A stretch of DNA of 64,000 bases. Source: Myxococcales bacterium. Lineage in GTDB: Bacteria; Myxococcota_A; Polyangia; Haliangiales; Haliangiaceae. Positions 1-10,641 of the stretch are shown here, piece after piece (position 1 is the stretch's first letter; the number at the start of each line of letters is the position of its first letter). The translations under genes and the position numbers were made by a program. A model generated the notes under the pieces. The model searched no databases, was not told the origin of the DNA, and saw nothing but the letters and a program-made list of their open reading frames with translations. The DNA is taken from positions 120,444-184,443 of the forward strand of contig JADKKI010000020.1 in NCBI GenBank assembly GCA_016720595.1, written 5' to 3'.

Positions 1-1737
<1,737 letters not shown>

Positions 1738-1766
1738 AGGGGACGGTTTCAACTTGAGCAACTTGC

Positions 1767-1787
1767 GATCTCGAACCGCGCGAGATC
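1767..1787. terminator. stem-loop between convergent genes
   Basis: Perfect 7-bp inverted repeat, GATCTCG and CGAGATC, with a 7-base loop, in the 66-base gap between two convergent stop codons. There is no T-run on either side, so intrinsic termination is only inferred from position. Confidence 0.4.
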
Positions 1788-1803
1788 ACACGATCGACGA
1801 TCG

Positions 1804-2970
1804 CTAGTTGGTGCAGGGATTCTCGGCGGCCGGACAGCCACCGCCGGTGCGCGGGGTCGCCGAGTCCGCCCCGATGCCGCACCACTGCGGCAGGCTGGTG
1901 GGCAGGCCGTGGTCCAGGAACGGCGATTGGCCCTGTGGCAACCAGAACGGGTGGTTGAGCGCGAACTCCCACATGCCCGCGTACTTCGATTCGCCGGGTG
2001 GCGCATCGAGGGGCGGCTCGACGTGCCCGCAGTTGTGCTTGCACTCGATGAAGAAGTGGCCGTCGGTCGTGAGCTTCTGCTCCATCGCCTTCGAGGCCAC
2101 GGAGAAGTCCATCCCGACGCCGACGCAGCCGAGGATGTCCTTGTTGCCGTCCATCTGCGGCGGGCCATCGCCACCCCACAGCACCACGCCGGGGAGCTTT
2201 CGCGCCGCACCATTCCACGGCTTGATGATCGTCGCGTTGGTGCCGCCCGACAGCGAGAGGAACGAGGCGAGGGTGTGGCTGCGCGCCTGAGCGAGCTGAT
2301 CGGTGAACAGCGCACCGGCGCTGACGCCGACGGTCGAGACGCACTGCTGGTTGACGGTGTACTGGTGCTCGACGCACGCGAGCATGTCGTCGAAGAAGGC
2401 GAACTCCTCGTCCATCCGCGACGCGGTCTGCGTGATGTCGAACGGCCAGCGGGTGTTGAACGAGGTGCCGATCACGGTCGCACCGCGGGCCACCGGGAGG
2501 ACGGCGATGAAGCGCTGGTCATCCGCGGCCGCCTGGACCTCGCCCTTCTGCAGAAAGCCGTTCGCGCTGCCGCCGATCCAGTGCCACATGAACAGCACGG
2601 GGGGGCGCTCGTCCGGCTGGAGGTTGGCGGGCAGGACCAGGAGAAAGTCCCGGCTGTGACCGGTGGTGGTCAGGGTGTTGCTCCCGCCGTGGAGCACCGG
2701 GCAGCCCGCCGCGGGGAGGGCCGGAGCGATCGGGATTGGTGCCCCGGCCGGCGGCGGCGCCGAGCACAGGTAGCGATACACGGGACCGGCGTCCGGCACC
2801 GGGCTCGTGGCATCCGGTTGCATGGTCGGTCCAGCATCTGCCGTGGTCGCGGGTGGTGGCGGCGAAGCGCTGCTACAGGCCGCGAGGACGCCGAACACGA
2901 TGGAGCTGGTAGCGCGCACGCGTGCGCGGTGTGCAAGCACCATGCGCAGCGTAAGCCGCCGACATCTCAT
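1804..2970 (-). CDS. secreted lipoprotein, alpha/beta-hydrolase of the LpqC / PHB-depolymerase type
   Basis: Likely esterase of the poly(3-hydroxybutyrate) depolymerase/LpqC family. The signal region has a lipobox-like V-L-A-A-C, followed by a proline/alanine-rich linker (S-P-P-P-P, D-A-G-P) before the catalytic domain. The nucleophile motif G-V-S-A-G-A, the preceding W-H-W-I-G-G loop and a late C-G-H-V motif with the presumed catalytic histidine are visible. About 388 residues from the ATG at 2970; an ATG at 2943 leaves a tighter signal peptide and may be the true start. Many cysteines fit an exported, disulfide-bonded protein. Substrate is unknown. Confidence 0.75.
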   Translation of the reverse strand: MRCRRLTLRMVLAHRARVRATSSIVFGVLAACSSASPPPPATTADAGPTMQPDATSPVPDAGPVYRYLCSAPPPAGAPIPIAPALPAAGCPVLHGGSNTLTTTGHSRDFLLVLPANLQPDERPPVLFMWHWIGGSANGFLQKGEVQAAADDQRFIAVLPVARGATVIGTSFNTRWPFDITQTASRMDEEFAFFDDMLACVEHQYTVNQQCVSTVGVSAGALFTDQLAQARSHTLASFLSLSGGTNATIIKPWNGAARKLPGVVLWGGDGPPQMDGNKDILGCVGVGMDFSVASKAMEQKLTTDGHFFIECKHNCGHVEPPLDAPPGESKYAGMWEFALNHPFWLPQGQSPFLDHGLPTSLPQWCGIGADSATPRTGGGCPAAENPCTN

Positions 2971-3074
2971 GACTGCGCCATACGTCGACCAGATCTGGAC
3001 AGTCATGAGCGGCGCTCAGGCTCGCCTCTCGAGCCCCAGATCGAGGCGATCGGAGGTCGTTTCATTTCGCGTGG

Positions 3075-4829
3075 GTGGGTAGTCACTCGTACAGTTTGAA
3101 GGTGAGTCGGAAGCAGGATCAGAACGACCGGACGACCGTCCAGGTCCACGATCCGCTGGTCGGCACCGAGTTCGATCGCCGGTTTCACATCGACTTCCGG
3201 ATCGCGGTCGGCGGGTTCGGCGCGATCTACCACGCGACCCACAAGAACTCCGGCCATCAGTTCGCGCTCAAGATCCTGCACGCCCGGCTCGCGGCGGACC
3301 CGGGCGTGATCGCGCGGTTCCGCCGTGAGGGCGACACACTCACCCGGCTACGCAGCCCCAACACGATCATCGCGTACGAGATGGGCGAGGCCGACGACGG
3401 GACCTTGTTCATCGTGCTCGAGCTCCTGCACGGCGAGAGCCTGTTCGAGCGGTATCGCTCGCGTGGCCGGTTCGAGTGGAAGCAGATGGCCTCGATCGCG
3501 CGGGGCGTGTGCGCGTCGCTGGAGGAGGCGCACGGCCTCGGCATCATCCATCGCGATCTCAAGCCGACGAACATCAACCTCGAGATCAAGGACGGCGACG
3601 AGAACTTCGCCAAGGTCCTCGATTTCGGGATCGCGAAGATCCTGCATCAGAGCGACCTGGACTCCCAGGACCTGACGAACGCGGGCCAGATGATCGGCAC
3701 GCTCGATTACATGTCCCCCGAGCAGATGGTCGGCGGCGTCTGCACCGGCCAGACCGACATCTACACGCTCGGCATCGTGATGTACGAGATGATCGCCGGG
3801 CGCCGGCCGTTCGCCGAGGCCAATAGCCCAGCCGCGGTGCTCGCCGCGATGCTCCGCACGGATCCGGATCCGCTGTCGGGCCTGGTCCCGATCCCCAAGG
3901 CGATGGACCGCATCGTCATGAAGTGCCTCGCGCGCGAGCCAGAGCAGCGCTGGGCCTCCGTGGCGGAGCTGGGCGCCTCGCTCGATCGCGTGCTGGGTGG
4001 TGTGGAGAACGCGGAGCGCGCGGACGTCACGCGTACGGTCCCGGTCTCGATCGGCGAGGAATCGACGATCTTCGAAGAGCGACCACGTCCGCTGGTGACG
4101 GCGCCGTATCCCGCGCAGATCGTCCGCCCGAGCGATTCCTCCCTCGGTGAAGCGCCCACCGAGCCGGCACAGGTACCCGCACCGGCACGGCCCCGCGGCG
4201 CCCTGCCGACCACGATCCCCGGCCGCCCCGCACCGCCTCCGACCACGCCGCCTCCGGTGCTGAGGTCGCAGGTGACCCCGACCCCGGTGACCAACCGGAA
4301 GCAGCCGACCACGCCTCCGGACGTCGGTGGCCGCCCGAGCCAGGCCGCGCTCCCCACCCACGGCGCTCGTCCGAGCCAGCCCGCGATCGCCACGCACGGC
4401 GCGCGCCCGAGCCAGGCCGCGCTCCCCACGCCGGGCGATCGTTCGAGCCAGGCCGCGCTCCCCACGGCGCCCCTGTTCGGACGCGCCGCCGCCGGGCCGA
4501 CCAGCGCCGCGCCGCTGCCCGGCTCGGACCTCGCACTGTTTCCGCCTCCGCCGCCGCATCAGCGAAAGTCGCCGACGGCACCGCCACCGATGGCCGTGAT
4601 CCACCCCCCCGGACCACCGCAGCCCCTGCCGCACTCGGCCCGCCCGGTGATGGACCTCGCGAGCTTCGCGCAGCCCGCACAGCTCTCACCGACTCCGCCC
4701 GCGCCCGGGATGCCCGGCTTTGACATGTCGCAGCTGGCCGCGCGCGACGCCGCGGTGCGCCGCATCGTGTGGATCGTCGTGCTCGTCGTCGCCGCGCTGA
4801 TCGGCGTGGTCGTCGCCGCGCAGCTCTAA
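3075..4829 (+). CDS. membrane-anchored Ser/Thr protein kinase
   Basis: Hanks-type kinase. The glycine loop G-G-F-G-A-I-Y is at residues 46-52, the ATP-binding lysine is K66 (F-A-L-K-I-L), the catalytic loop H-R-D-L-K-P-T-N starts at 159, DFG is at 183 and the activation segment ends in M-S-P-E-Q. After the kinase domain (to about residue 300) comes a roughly 250-residue proline/alanine-rich linker with degenerate R-P-S-Q-A-A-L-P-T repeats, then one C-terminal membrane helix ending at the last residue, so no extracytoplasmic sensor domain exists. The start is GTG at 3075; GTG at 3102 is also possible and neither has a good ribosome site. Confidence 0.92.
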   Translation: MGSHSYSLKVSRKQDQNDRTTVQVHDPLVGTEFDRRFHIDFRIAVGGFGAIYHATHKNSGHQFALKILHARLAADPGVIARFRREGDTLTRLRSPNTIIAYEMGEADDGTLFIVLELLHGESLFERYRSRGRFEWKQMASIARGVCASLEEAHGLGIIHRDLKPTNINLEIKDGDENFAKVLDFGIAKILHQSDLDSQDLTNAGQMIGTLDYMSPEQMVGGVCTGQTDIYTLGIVMYEMIAGRRPFAEANSPAAVLAAMLRTDPDPLSGLVPIPKAMDRIVMKCLAREPEQRWASVAELGASLDRVLGGVENAERADVTRTVPVSIGEESTIFEERPRPLVTAPYPAQIVRPSDSSLGEAPTEPAQVPAPARPRGALPTTIPGRPAPPPTTPPPVLRSQVTPTPVTNRKQPTTPPDVGGRPSQAALPTHGARPSQPAIATHGARPSQAALPTPGDRSSQAALPTAPLFGRAAAGPTSAAPLPGSDLALFPPPPPHQRKSPTAPPPMAVIHPPGPPQPLPHSARPVMDLASFAQPAQLSPTPPAPGMPGFDMSQLAARDAAVRRIVWIVVLVVAALIGVVVAAQL

Positions 4830-4845
4830 GCCACGCTCACAGTGC

Positions 4846-5778
4846 TCAGGGCGCGAAGTGCAGCTTGTGCTGCGTCACCGTCACGCTCCGGCAGCGCTCG
4901 AGCCGATCGTACTCGGTGGTCGCCACGAACACGTACGCGAGGTCGCCACCCTTCGGCACGTCGACGGGGATCGTCGGGCACTCGAACGAGCGATCTCGGA
5001 GCTGGAGGCGCTGCTTGCCGGGCGGGAGGTCGAAGCGGACCTCGCTCCGGCTCCGGCGATTGGCGTCGTTTGGAAGCCGCACTTCGAGGCTGCGGTTCGA
5101 GGCGTTGAACACCACGGCGCCATCGGTTCGCGGTGGAGCGCGCACCATGCACTCGTGGTTCTCGCCGGGGCCGAACTTGCAGCTCGACGAGCCGAAGCTG
5201 ACCGCGGTCACCACGTCGACCACGTGCTCGCCACCGCGCAGATCGATCCCGAAGCCTTCCTTGTAGCCGTAGGGGCCGGCGTGGCTCTCCACCCCGGGCT
5301 GCTTCTTGATCTCGCCATCGACGAGGATGTACGCGGACGTCAGATCGATCGCCTGCGGATCGCTCGCCGGCGGGGTGGAGACCCACAACATCCCGGGGGT
5401 CTTCTCGAGCTTGGCGATCAGCGCCTCGACCTGCTGCTTGTCGGCAGCGGTGGGCGCGATCACGAGGTACGTCTCGTAGCTCTTGAGCGCGAGCGGCAGA
5501 AGATTCAGCCGGCGCTGCAGATCGGCGATGTTGTAGATCGTGCTCGGGTGCGGCGAGATCGCGAACGCCTTCTGATACAGGCCGAGCGCGCTCCGCAGAT
5601 CGCCTTCTTTGTCCGCGGCGACCGCGGCCCGGAACGCATCGCCTGCGGCCTTCGCGAACTTGTCGGGTGTGCCCTTGCGTACCGCAGCTTCACCAGCAGG
5701 CGGATCGCCTCCCTGATCGGCGGCAGCCCCTCCCGAGACCGCGGCCACGAGTGCGAGAGCGAGGAGCATGCGGATCAT
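4846..5778 (-). CDS. secreted TPR-containing protein (paralogue of upstream gene)
   Basis: Exported protein of about 310 residues. The ATG at 5778 begins a clean signal peptide (M-I-R-M-L-L-A-L-A-L-V-A-A-V), then a helical TPR-like region with Y-N-I-A-D-L-Q-R-R-L and A-L-K-S-Y-E-T-Y-L, then a beta-rich domain carrying V-D-G-E-I. The stop of the preceding gene overlaps this start in an ATGA, so the two are translationally coupled. The two proteins share the same plan and the ending K-(K/L)-V/H-x-F-x-P, so they are tandem paralogues. Function unknown; such proteins in myxobacteria often sit beside kinases, as here. Confidence 0.8.
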   Translation of the reverse strand: MIRMLLALALVAAVSGGAAADQGGDPPAGEAAVRKGTPDKFAKAAGDAFRAAVAADKEGDLRSALGLYQKAFAISPHPSTIYNIADLQRRLNLLPLALKSYETYLVIAPTAADKQQVEALIAKLEKTPGMLWVSTPPASDPQAIDLTSAYILVDGEIKKQPGVESHAGPYGYKEGFGIDLRGGEHVVDVVTAVSFGSSSCKFGPGENHECMVRAPPRTDGAVVFNASNRSLEVRLPNDANRRSRSEVRFDLPPGKQRLQLRDRSFECPTIPVDVPKGGDLAYVFVATTEYDRLERCRSVTVTQHKLHFAP

Positions 5779-6644
5779 GGTGGGAAGCTCACCTTCTTCA
5801 CGCGGACCGTCGCCGCGAGACACCGCGGGCGAGGCTCGCCGTCGCCGGGTTCCGCGGCCTCGACGAACACGAACAGGACGCCATCGCCTTTCGGCACGTC
5901 GAACGCGATCGGGTTACAGAACATGTTCGGGCCGAACATCCGGGTCTCGTAGTGCCCGGGCGCGAGCGTGAACCGCTCCGGCGAGCGCCACGCACGCTGG
6001 TCGTCGTTCCACCCTCCAGACCGCTGCACACTCGATGACAGCACGACGTTGCCCTCGGCGGCCTTGCGCGCCGTGGACTGGAACCGCCTGCGCTCGAGCG
6101 GCTTGAACATCATCGCATCGTGCTGGAACGACCCCGGGCCGATCCGATCGATCGTGTGCCGACCCGCGGTGAGCTGGAGCGTCTGCGGCGATGGACCCGC
6201 GAGGACGCCATCGACGAACACCACCGCGCGAGGATCCTCGCCGTCGACGGTCACCACGGGCGGCGTCTGGCGCAGCCGCTCGATCAGCTGCTCGACCTCG
6301 CCGCGATCGGAGGCATCGGGCGCCGCCTCGAGGTACTTGCCGTAGATCTCGATCGCGTCCTTGTAGCGCTCCATGCGGCGCAGGACGTCGGCCTGGTTGT
6401 AGAGCGTGTTCGCCTGCTTGTCCTGCTCGAGGGATCGACGGTAGCGGGTCTCGGCCTCGCCGAGGTCCCCGGCCTTGTCGGCGCGGCTGGCCTCGGCGAA
6501 CTCACCGAGCGCATCGGCGGTGTAGCTGACGCTCGCGGGTTTGCGGATCGGCGGCCCGGGGCGGGGCAGCGGTCCAAACGTCGGCCCCGCCGTCGCGACG
6601 CCCGTCGCGAGCAGCACGCCGGTGGCCAGGGAGAGGGTCCGCAT
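5775..6644 (-). CDS. secreted TPR-containing protein with PEGA-like domain
   Basis: Exported protein of about 289 residues with a signal peptide starting at ATG 6644 (M-R-T-L-S-L-A-T-G-V-L-L). A TPR-like region (T-L-Y-N-Q-A-D-V-L-R-R-M; A-I-E-I-Y-G-K-Y-L) is followed by a PEGA-like beta domain (V-V-F-V-D-G-V-L-A-G-P; T-A-G-R-H-T-I). First gene of a two-gene unit with its paralogue, overlapping by ATGA. It is divergent from the sigma-like gene at 6710, with only 65 bases between starts, so promoters must lie there, though none is clear. Role unknown; periplasmic scaffolding is an inference from TPR content. Confidence 0.8.
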   Translation of the reverse strand: MRTLSLATGVLLATGVATAGPTFGPLPRPGPPIRKPASVSYTADALGEFAEASRADKAGDLGEAETRYRRSLEQDKQANTLYNQADVLRRMERYKDAIEIYGKYLEAAPDASDRGEVEQLIERLRQTPPVVTVDGEDPRAVVFVDGVLAGPSPQTLQLTAGRHTIDRIGPGSFQHDAMMFKPLERRRFQSTARKAAEGNVVLSSSVQRSGGWNDDQRAWRSPERFTLAPGHYETRMFGPNMFCNPIAFDVPKGDGVLFVFVEAAEPGDGEPRPRCLAATVRVKKVSFPP

Positions 6645-6709
6645 CACCGCGAGTATGCCACCGCGGATCGCGATTTGTCGGACGACCTGCGGGCCGGTAC
6701 CATGCGCGG

Positions 6710-7195
6710 ATGGGGGGACTCGTCGAGACCGTGCGCCAGGCACGTCCGGAGCTGGAGGTGCCGGAGGCGTTCGCCGCCACGCTCGACGCTCGGCTCGCGA
6801 GTGCACGTGCCGCCTGGCGTGACGTCGACCTCGATCCCGAGCGGTTCGCTACCCACCTCGCGGCCCGGCTCGCGCCGCCCGTCGCGAGCCTCGAGCAGCT
6901 GCACGTCGAGGATCTCTACCTCGCGTGCGCCTGCCTCGATGCACTGCCGCAGGCGATCGCCGCGTTCGATCGCACGTGCAGCGCGGGCATCGATCTCGCT
7001 CTCGGAGCGGCGGGTGTCGGTGCCTCCGAGCTCGCGCGGGTGCGTCGCCACGTTCGGGATCGGCTGCTGGCGGCCACCGATGGCGCTCCGCCGCGGCTCG
7101 CGAGCTATGCGGGCAAGGGCAGCCTCGGCTCGTGGGTGCGGATCCACGCGATGCGCGAGGCCCAGCGCCTGTTCGCGCAGGGAGCGCCGCGGTGA
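6710..7195 (+). CDS. sigma-factor-like protein lacking region 4
   Basis: A 161-residue protein resembling the N-terminal half of a myxobacterial class of sigma-70-like proteins: D-L-Y-L-A-C-A-C near the middle, then L-A-S-Y-A-G-K-G-S-L-G-S-W-V-R, the core-binding/melting-like segment. Family members that I know continue for another 100 or more residues with a DNA-binding region 4; here translation stops soon after, at a TGA that overlaps the GTG of the next gene (GTGA). No region-4-like sequence is seen in the other frames downstream, so this is a short form rather than an obvious frameshift. It may be a degenerate or repurposed sigma factor. Family assignment is by pattern memory and is moderate. 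Confidence 0.55.
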   Translation: MGGLVETVRQARPELEVPEAFAATLDARLASARAAWRDVDLDPERFATHLAARLAPPVASLEQLHVEDLYLACACLDALPQAIAAFDRTCSAGIDLALGAAGVGASELARVRRHVRDRLLAATDGAPPRLASYAGKGSLGSWVRIHAMREAQRLFAQGAPR

Positions 7196-8465
7196 GCACG
7201 AGCACGCCCTGGCTCGTGCGGATGATCGAGGAGCAGTTCCACCGCGACGACGAGGATCGCCTGATCCGCGAGGGCCGCACCCCGGCGCAGTTCATCCGGC
7301 CTGGCGAGATCGAGTACAAGACCTGCCCGTACCCGGGCACGCGTCACCAGCACGCCTGCCCGATGAACGTCTCCGCGCTGCGCCAGATGTCCGCGCACTG
7401 GGACGATGTCCTCGACGCGTGCGCGGTGATGCGCGCCGCGTACGTGGAGGGCCGCGGCGCATCGTCGTCGGCCGGCGAGCTGCCCCGAGTTTGTTGATCG
7501 ATGTGTGGCGGATCGGCCAGCTCGGGTCCGCGCTGCCGTGGTTCTACCTGCTGCGCGGGGAGGGTGCGCCCACGCCCGCATACGCCGCGGGACTCGCGAA
7601 GATCACCCTCGGTGTCGGCCTCTGGGCGCAGCAGCTGCTGGTCCTTCAGCTCGCCGGCAGCTGGACGCCGGTCCCGCTCACCCCGCAGGCGATCTACGAA
7701 TCCACGGAGGCGACAGGGGCGTTGATCGGCGCCACCGAGGTGTGCACCGGGCCCGAGAAGATGATGCTCCGGTTCTTCGAGGCGCTGGTCGCTGGCGTGC
7801 CGCAGGGCACGAGCCCCGCGATCGCACGGCTCGTGGCGGAGCGCGATCGCGCCGTGCTGTTCGGTGCGCACTACGCGAACGCAAAGCTCGTGCTATGGAT
7901 CCACTTCCTCGCGCGCCGGTTCGTGTACGCCGATCTCGCCCTGGCTCTCGGCGAGGCGGCAGACCTCACCGAGCTCACCGAGCTCACCGAGCTCCGGGAC
8001 GGCGCGTGCGAGCCGCCCGACTTCTTCGTGGTCGGTCCGCCCGATCTGGCCGCGGTGGCGCCGGCGAGCCGCGCGCTGTGGATCGGGACCCTGGCCAAGC
8101 TGGTGGCCCCGATGGCCCCCGATCACAGCGATGCGCCGCTCCAGGCCGCCGTGCTCGCGATCGGCCTCGCCCTGGGCACCACCGCCGCGCCGCCCGCGGT
8201 GACCGACGAGATCGCTCGTCGTCATCACGTGTCACCCGCGGCCGCCGAGCGTGCAGCCAGCGCGATCGCGACCTACGCCCGGCTCGATGCGATCCTCGGT
8301 GAGGTCGCCGCGACCGTCGAGGATGGGTTCCGACGTGCCGATCCCTCCGCGGGCCCGGCCACGCGGTTCGATGCCGGCCTCCGGGATCGTCTCCTGGTCC
8401 AGCCACCACGCGCCGTGCTCGCCCGGCTCGCGCCCGAGGCGATCGCGGCGCTGTGTCCGGCCTGA
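7192..8465 (+). CDS. unknown conserved-looking protein, one frameshift near 7488
   Basis: I do not recognise this protein. It starts with GTG inside the stop of the sigma-like gene (GTGA) and reads in one frame to a stop at 7497, then coding character continues in another frame (S-L-L-I-D-V-W-R-I-G-Q-L-G) to 8465. A one-base indel in the C-C-C-C-G region near 7488 would join both into a helical protein of about 423 residues. Visible features are a C-P-Y-P-G-T-R-H-Q-H-A-C-P stretch near residue 43, an alpha-helical middle (L-A-R-R-F-V-Y-A-D-L-A-L-A-L) and a small T-E-L-T-E-L-T-E-L repeat. It could instead be two genes. Its place between a sigma-like gene and a leader-peptide gene suggests a common unit but proves nothing. 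Confidence 0.55.
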
Positions 8466-8506
8466 GCCCCACCCGATCGACTCCCCGGGGTTACGTCTCC
8501 CGGTGA

Positions 8507-8530
8507 CGCCACCCAGGGGCCTCGGTGGCG
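8507..8530. terminator. stem-loop after the unknown gene
   Basis: 7-bp stem CGCCACC/GGTGGCG with a 10-base loop, 41 bases past the stop at 8465. No T-run follows. Likely end of the upstream transcription unit. Confidence 0.35.
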
Positions 8531-8531
8531 G

Positions 8532-8551
8532 GTGGCTGATCGATCAGCCAC
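8532..8551. promoter_or_regulatory. 20-bp perfect palindrome upstream of the leader-peptide gene
   Basis: GTGGCTGATCGATCAGCCAC is its own reverse complement. It lies 64 bases before the ATG at 8616 and directly after the previous stem-loop. A dimeric repressor or activator site for the small gene is plausible; it could also form a second terminator hairpin. Confidence 0.45.
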
Positions 8552-8615
8552 TTGGGCGATCCGAGCGTCTGGCACATCGGCTGCTCTAGGACTCATCACA
8601 CCAAGGAGCCCCCCG

Positions 8616-8978
8616 ATGTCTACCCCCAAGACGACCCCCGAGACCGAAGCGTTTGTAAGCGTCGAGACCGAGCAGCTGGCCACCGTGGCCGGAGGCGCGA
8701 GCCGCGTCTCGAGCCGCTCGAGCGGCGGCGATGCCGAGCTGACGGCGATGCTCACGCAGATCGGTAGCTCGATCAAAGACCTCGCTGCGGCGAAGAACAC
8801 CAACAGCGGCGGCGACACCATGCAGCTCATGATGATGATGCTGATGATGGGCGGCGGCGGTGGTGGTGGCGGCGGCATCGCGGCCCCCGCGGCGGCGCCC
8901 CCGGTGGTCAACGTCTCCACCGGCGTGTCCGGCGGCGGCGGCGGCTGCGGTCGTGGTCGCGGCAAGAAGGGCTGGTAA
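8616..8978 (+). CDS. double-glycine leader peptide, RiPP/bacteriocin-like precursor
   Basis: A 120-residue protein with a good ribosome site (AAGGAG at 8603-8608). The first 27 residues look like a Class II bacteriocin/RiPP leader: acidic, with V-E-T-E-Q-L-A-T-V-A-G-G ending in a Gly-Gly at 26-27, the cleavage site used by peptidase-containing ABC exporters. The remainder is Ser/Gly-rich, holds a methionine-rich helix (M-Q-L-M-M-M-M-L-M-M) joined to nine glycines, and ends in a G5-C-G-R-G-R-G-K-K-G-W tail with a single cysteine. The core is much longer than typical bacteriocins. No maturation enzyme or exporter is recognisable beside it. Alternatives are a signalling peptide or a self-associating surface protein. 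Confidence 0.6.
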   Translation: MSTPKTTPETEAFVSVETEQLATVAGGASRVSSRSSGGDAELTAMLTQIGSSIKDLAAAKNTNSGGDTMQLMMMMLMMGGGGGGGGGIAAPAAAPPVVNVSTGVSGGGGGCGRGRGKKGW

Positions 8979-9046
8979 GCCTTTCGCGCATACCGGCGCG
9001 TGCCGGTTCGCTCGCCACGGCGCATCGCGCTCGCTATCCTGCGGGC

Positions 9047-10630
9047 GTGCCGGACATCTCGCAGCTCGCGTTCACGGACCACTTCGTGCGCCAGCTGCCG
9101 GCTGATCCGCGCAGCGACAACTCGCTGCGACAAGTCCTGCGAGCTTGCTACTCGCGCGTCGAGCCGACCCACGTCCAGAGGCCCGAGCTCCTGGCGCTGG
9201 TCCCCGAGGTCGCGGCCCTGTTCGGACTCGATCCCACGCCCACCCCGGCGCTGGTCGAGGTCCTCGCAGGCAACCGCGTCGTCCCCGGGATGGCGCCCTA
9301 CGCCGCGTGCTACGGAGGTCATCAGTTCGGCACCTGGGCAGGCCAGCTCGGCGATGGTCGCGCGATCACGCTCGGCGAGGTCGCCGCGCGAGGCGGCACC
9401 GATCCGGACGGGATCGCGATCTGGGAGCTCCAGCTCAAGGGCGCCGGCCCCACGCCGTACTCGCGGCGTGCCGACGGGCGTGCGGTGCTGCGGTCCTCGC
9501 TGCGCGAGCTGGTGTGCAGCGAGGCGATGTTCCACCTCGGCGTGCCGACGACGCGCGCCCTCTCGCTCGCGCTGACCGGCGAGTCGGTGCAACGCGACAT
9601 CCTCTACGACGGCCACCCCCGGTTCGAGCCCGGCGCCGTGGTGTGCCGGGTGGCGCCCTCGTTCCTGCGGTTCGGCAGCTACGAGATCCACAGCTCGCGC
9701 GACGACAAGGACACGCTGCAGCGGCTCGTCAGGTTCACGCTCGAGCGGTTCTACCCGCAGTACCTCGATGGCGACCGGATGGACATCGCCGGCTGGTTCG
9801 ACGAGGTCGTGCAGCGTACGGCGTGGATGGTCACCGAGTGGATGCGCGTCGGGTTCGTCCACGGGGTGATGAACACGGACAACATGTCGATCCTCGGCCT
9901 GACGATCGACTACGGCCCGTACGGCTGGATCGAGTCGTTCGATCTCGACTGGACCCCGAACATCACCGATGCGTCGGGGAAGCGGTACCGGTTCGGGGCG
10001 CAGCCGCAGGTGGCGCAGTGGAACCTCGCGCAGCTCGCACGCGCGCTCGCACCGCTGGTCGATGACACGACTCCGCTCCGGCGCTCGGTGGAGCGCTATG
10101 TCCCGGACGTCTCAGCACAATACCGCCACACCATGCTCCGCAAGCTCGGCCTCTCCGGGCTGCGGACGTCGGCGACCGAGGACGATGACCTCCTGACCGA
10201 GCTCGGGTCGCTGCTCGTCGAGTCCGAGACCGACATGACGCTGTTCTTCCGCCTGCTCGCAGCACCCCAGCCCTCGTTCGAGAGCCTGCGCGGCGCGTAC
10301 TACACGCCCGAGGAGGTCACGGTGGTTCAGCGCGCGCAGCTCGGGCGCTGGCTCGCCGACTATGCGCAGCGTGCACGCGCCGAGGGGCTCGACGAGGCCA
10401 CCCGTCGCGCGCGGATGGACGCGGTGAACCCACTGTACGTCCCGCGCAACTACCTCGTGCAGGAGGTGATCGAGGCCACCGAGGCTGGTGATCGCACGCA
10501 GCTCGCCGTGCTGCTCGACGTGCTCCGCCGGCCGTACGTGGAGCAGCCCGGCAAGGAGCGATTCGCACAGAAGCGCCCTGACTGGGCGCGGCACAAGCCC
10601 GGGTGCTCCATGCTCTCGTGCAGCTCGTAG
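9047..10630 (+). CDS. selO: protein adenylyltransferase SelO (YdiU/UPF0061)
   Basis: A pseudokinase-fold enzyme that transfers AMP from ATP to Ser/Thr/Tyr residues of proteins. Full-length at 527 residues. Family hallmarks are Y-G-G-H-Q-F-G-x-W-A-G-Q-L-G-D-G-R-A near residue 88, L-Q-L-K-G-A-G-P-T-P-Y-S-R, the metal-binding M-N-T-D-N-M-S-I-L-G, and D-Y-G-P-Y-G-W. The C-terminus is P-G-C-S-M-L-S-C-S-S; in eukaryotic orthologues the penultimate segment carries selenocysteine, while bacteria keep cysteine, as here. The start is GTG at 9047. The stop is immediately followed by the ribosome site of the deformylase gene, so the two are probably co-transcribed. Confidence 0.96.
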   Translation: MPDISQLAFTDHFVRQLPADPRSDNSLRQVLRACYSRVEPTHVQRPELLALVPEVAALFGLDPTPTPALVEVLAGNRVVPGMAPYAACYGGHQFGTWAGQLGDGRAITLGEVAARGGTDPDGIAIWELQLKGAGPTPYSRRADGRAVLRSSLRELVCSEAMFHLGVPTTRALSLALTGESVQRDILYDGHPRFEPGAVVCRVAPSFLRFGSYEIHSSRDDKDTLQRLVRFTLERFYPQYLDGDRMDIAGWFDEVVQRTAWMVTEWMRVGFVHGVMNTDNMSILGLTIDYGPYGWIESFDLDWTPNITDASGKRYRFGAQPQVAQWNLAQLARALAPLVDDTTPLRRSVERYVPDVSAQYRHTMLRKLGLSGLRTSATEDDDLLTELGSLLVESETDMTLFFRLLAAPQPSFESLRGAYYTPEEVTVVQRAQLGRWLADYAQRARAEGLDEATRRARMDAVNPLYVPRNYLVQEVIEATEAGDRTQLAVLLDVLRRPYVEQPGKERFAQKRPDWARHKPGCSMLSCSS

Positions 10631-10641
10631 GAGGAACGCAG

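Noticed and set aside
1909..3099. 396-codon plus-strand frame over the LpqC-like gene
   Set aside because: Composition is arginine- and histidine-rich without motifs, and the minus strand has signal peptide and catalytic motifs.
7505..8302. 265-codon frame starting at 7505
   Set aside because: It is a shifted reading of the unknown gene; the frame ending at 8465 has natural composition and hydrophobic pattern.
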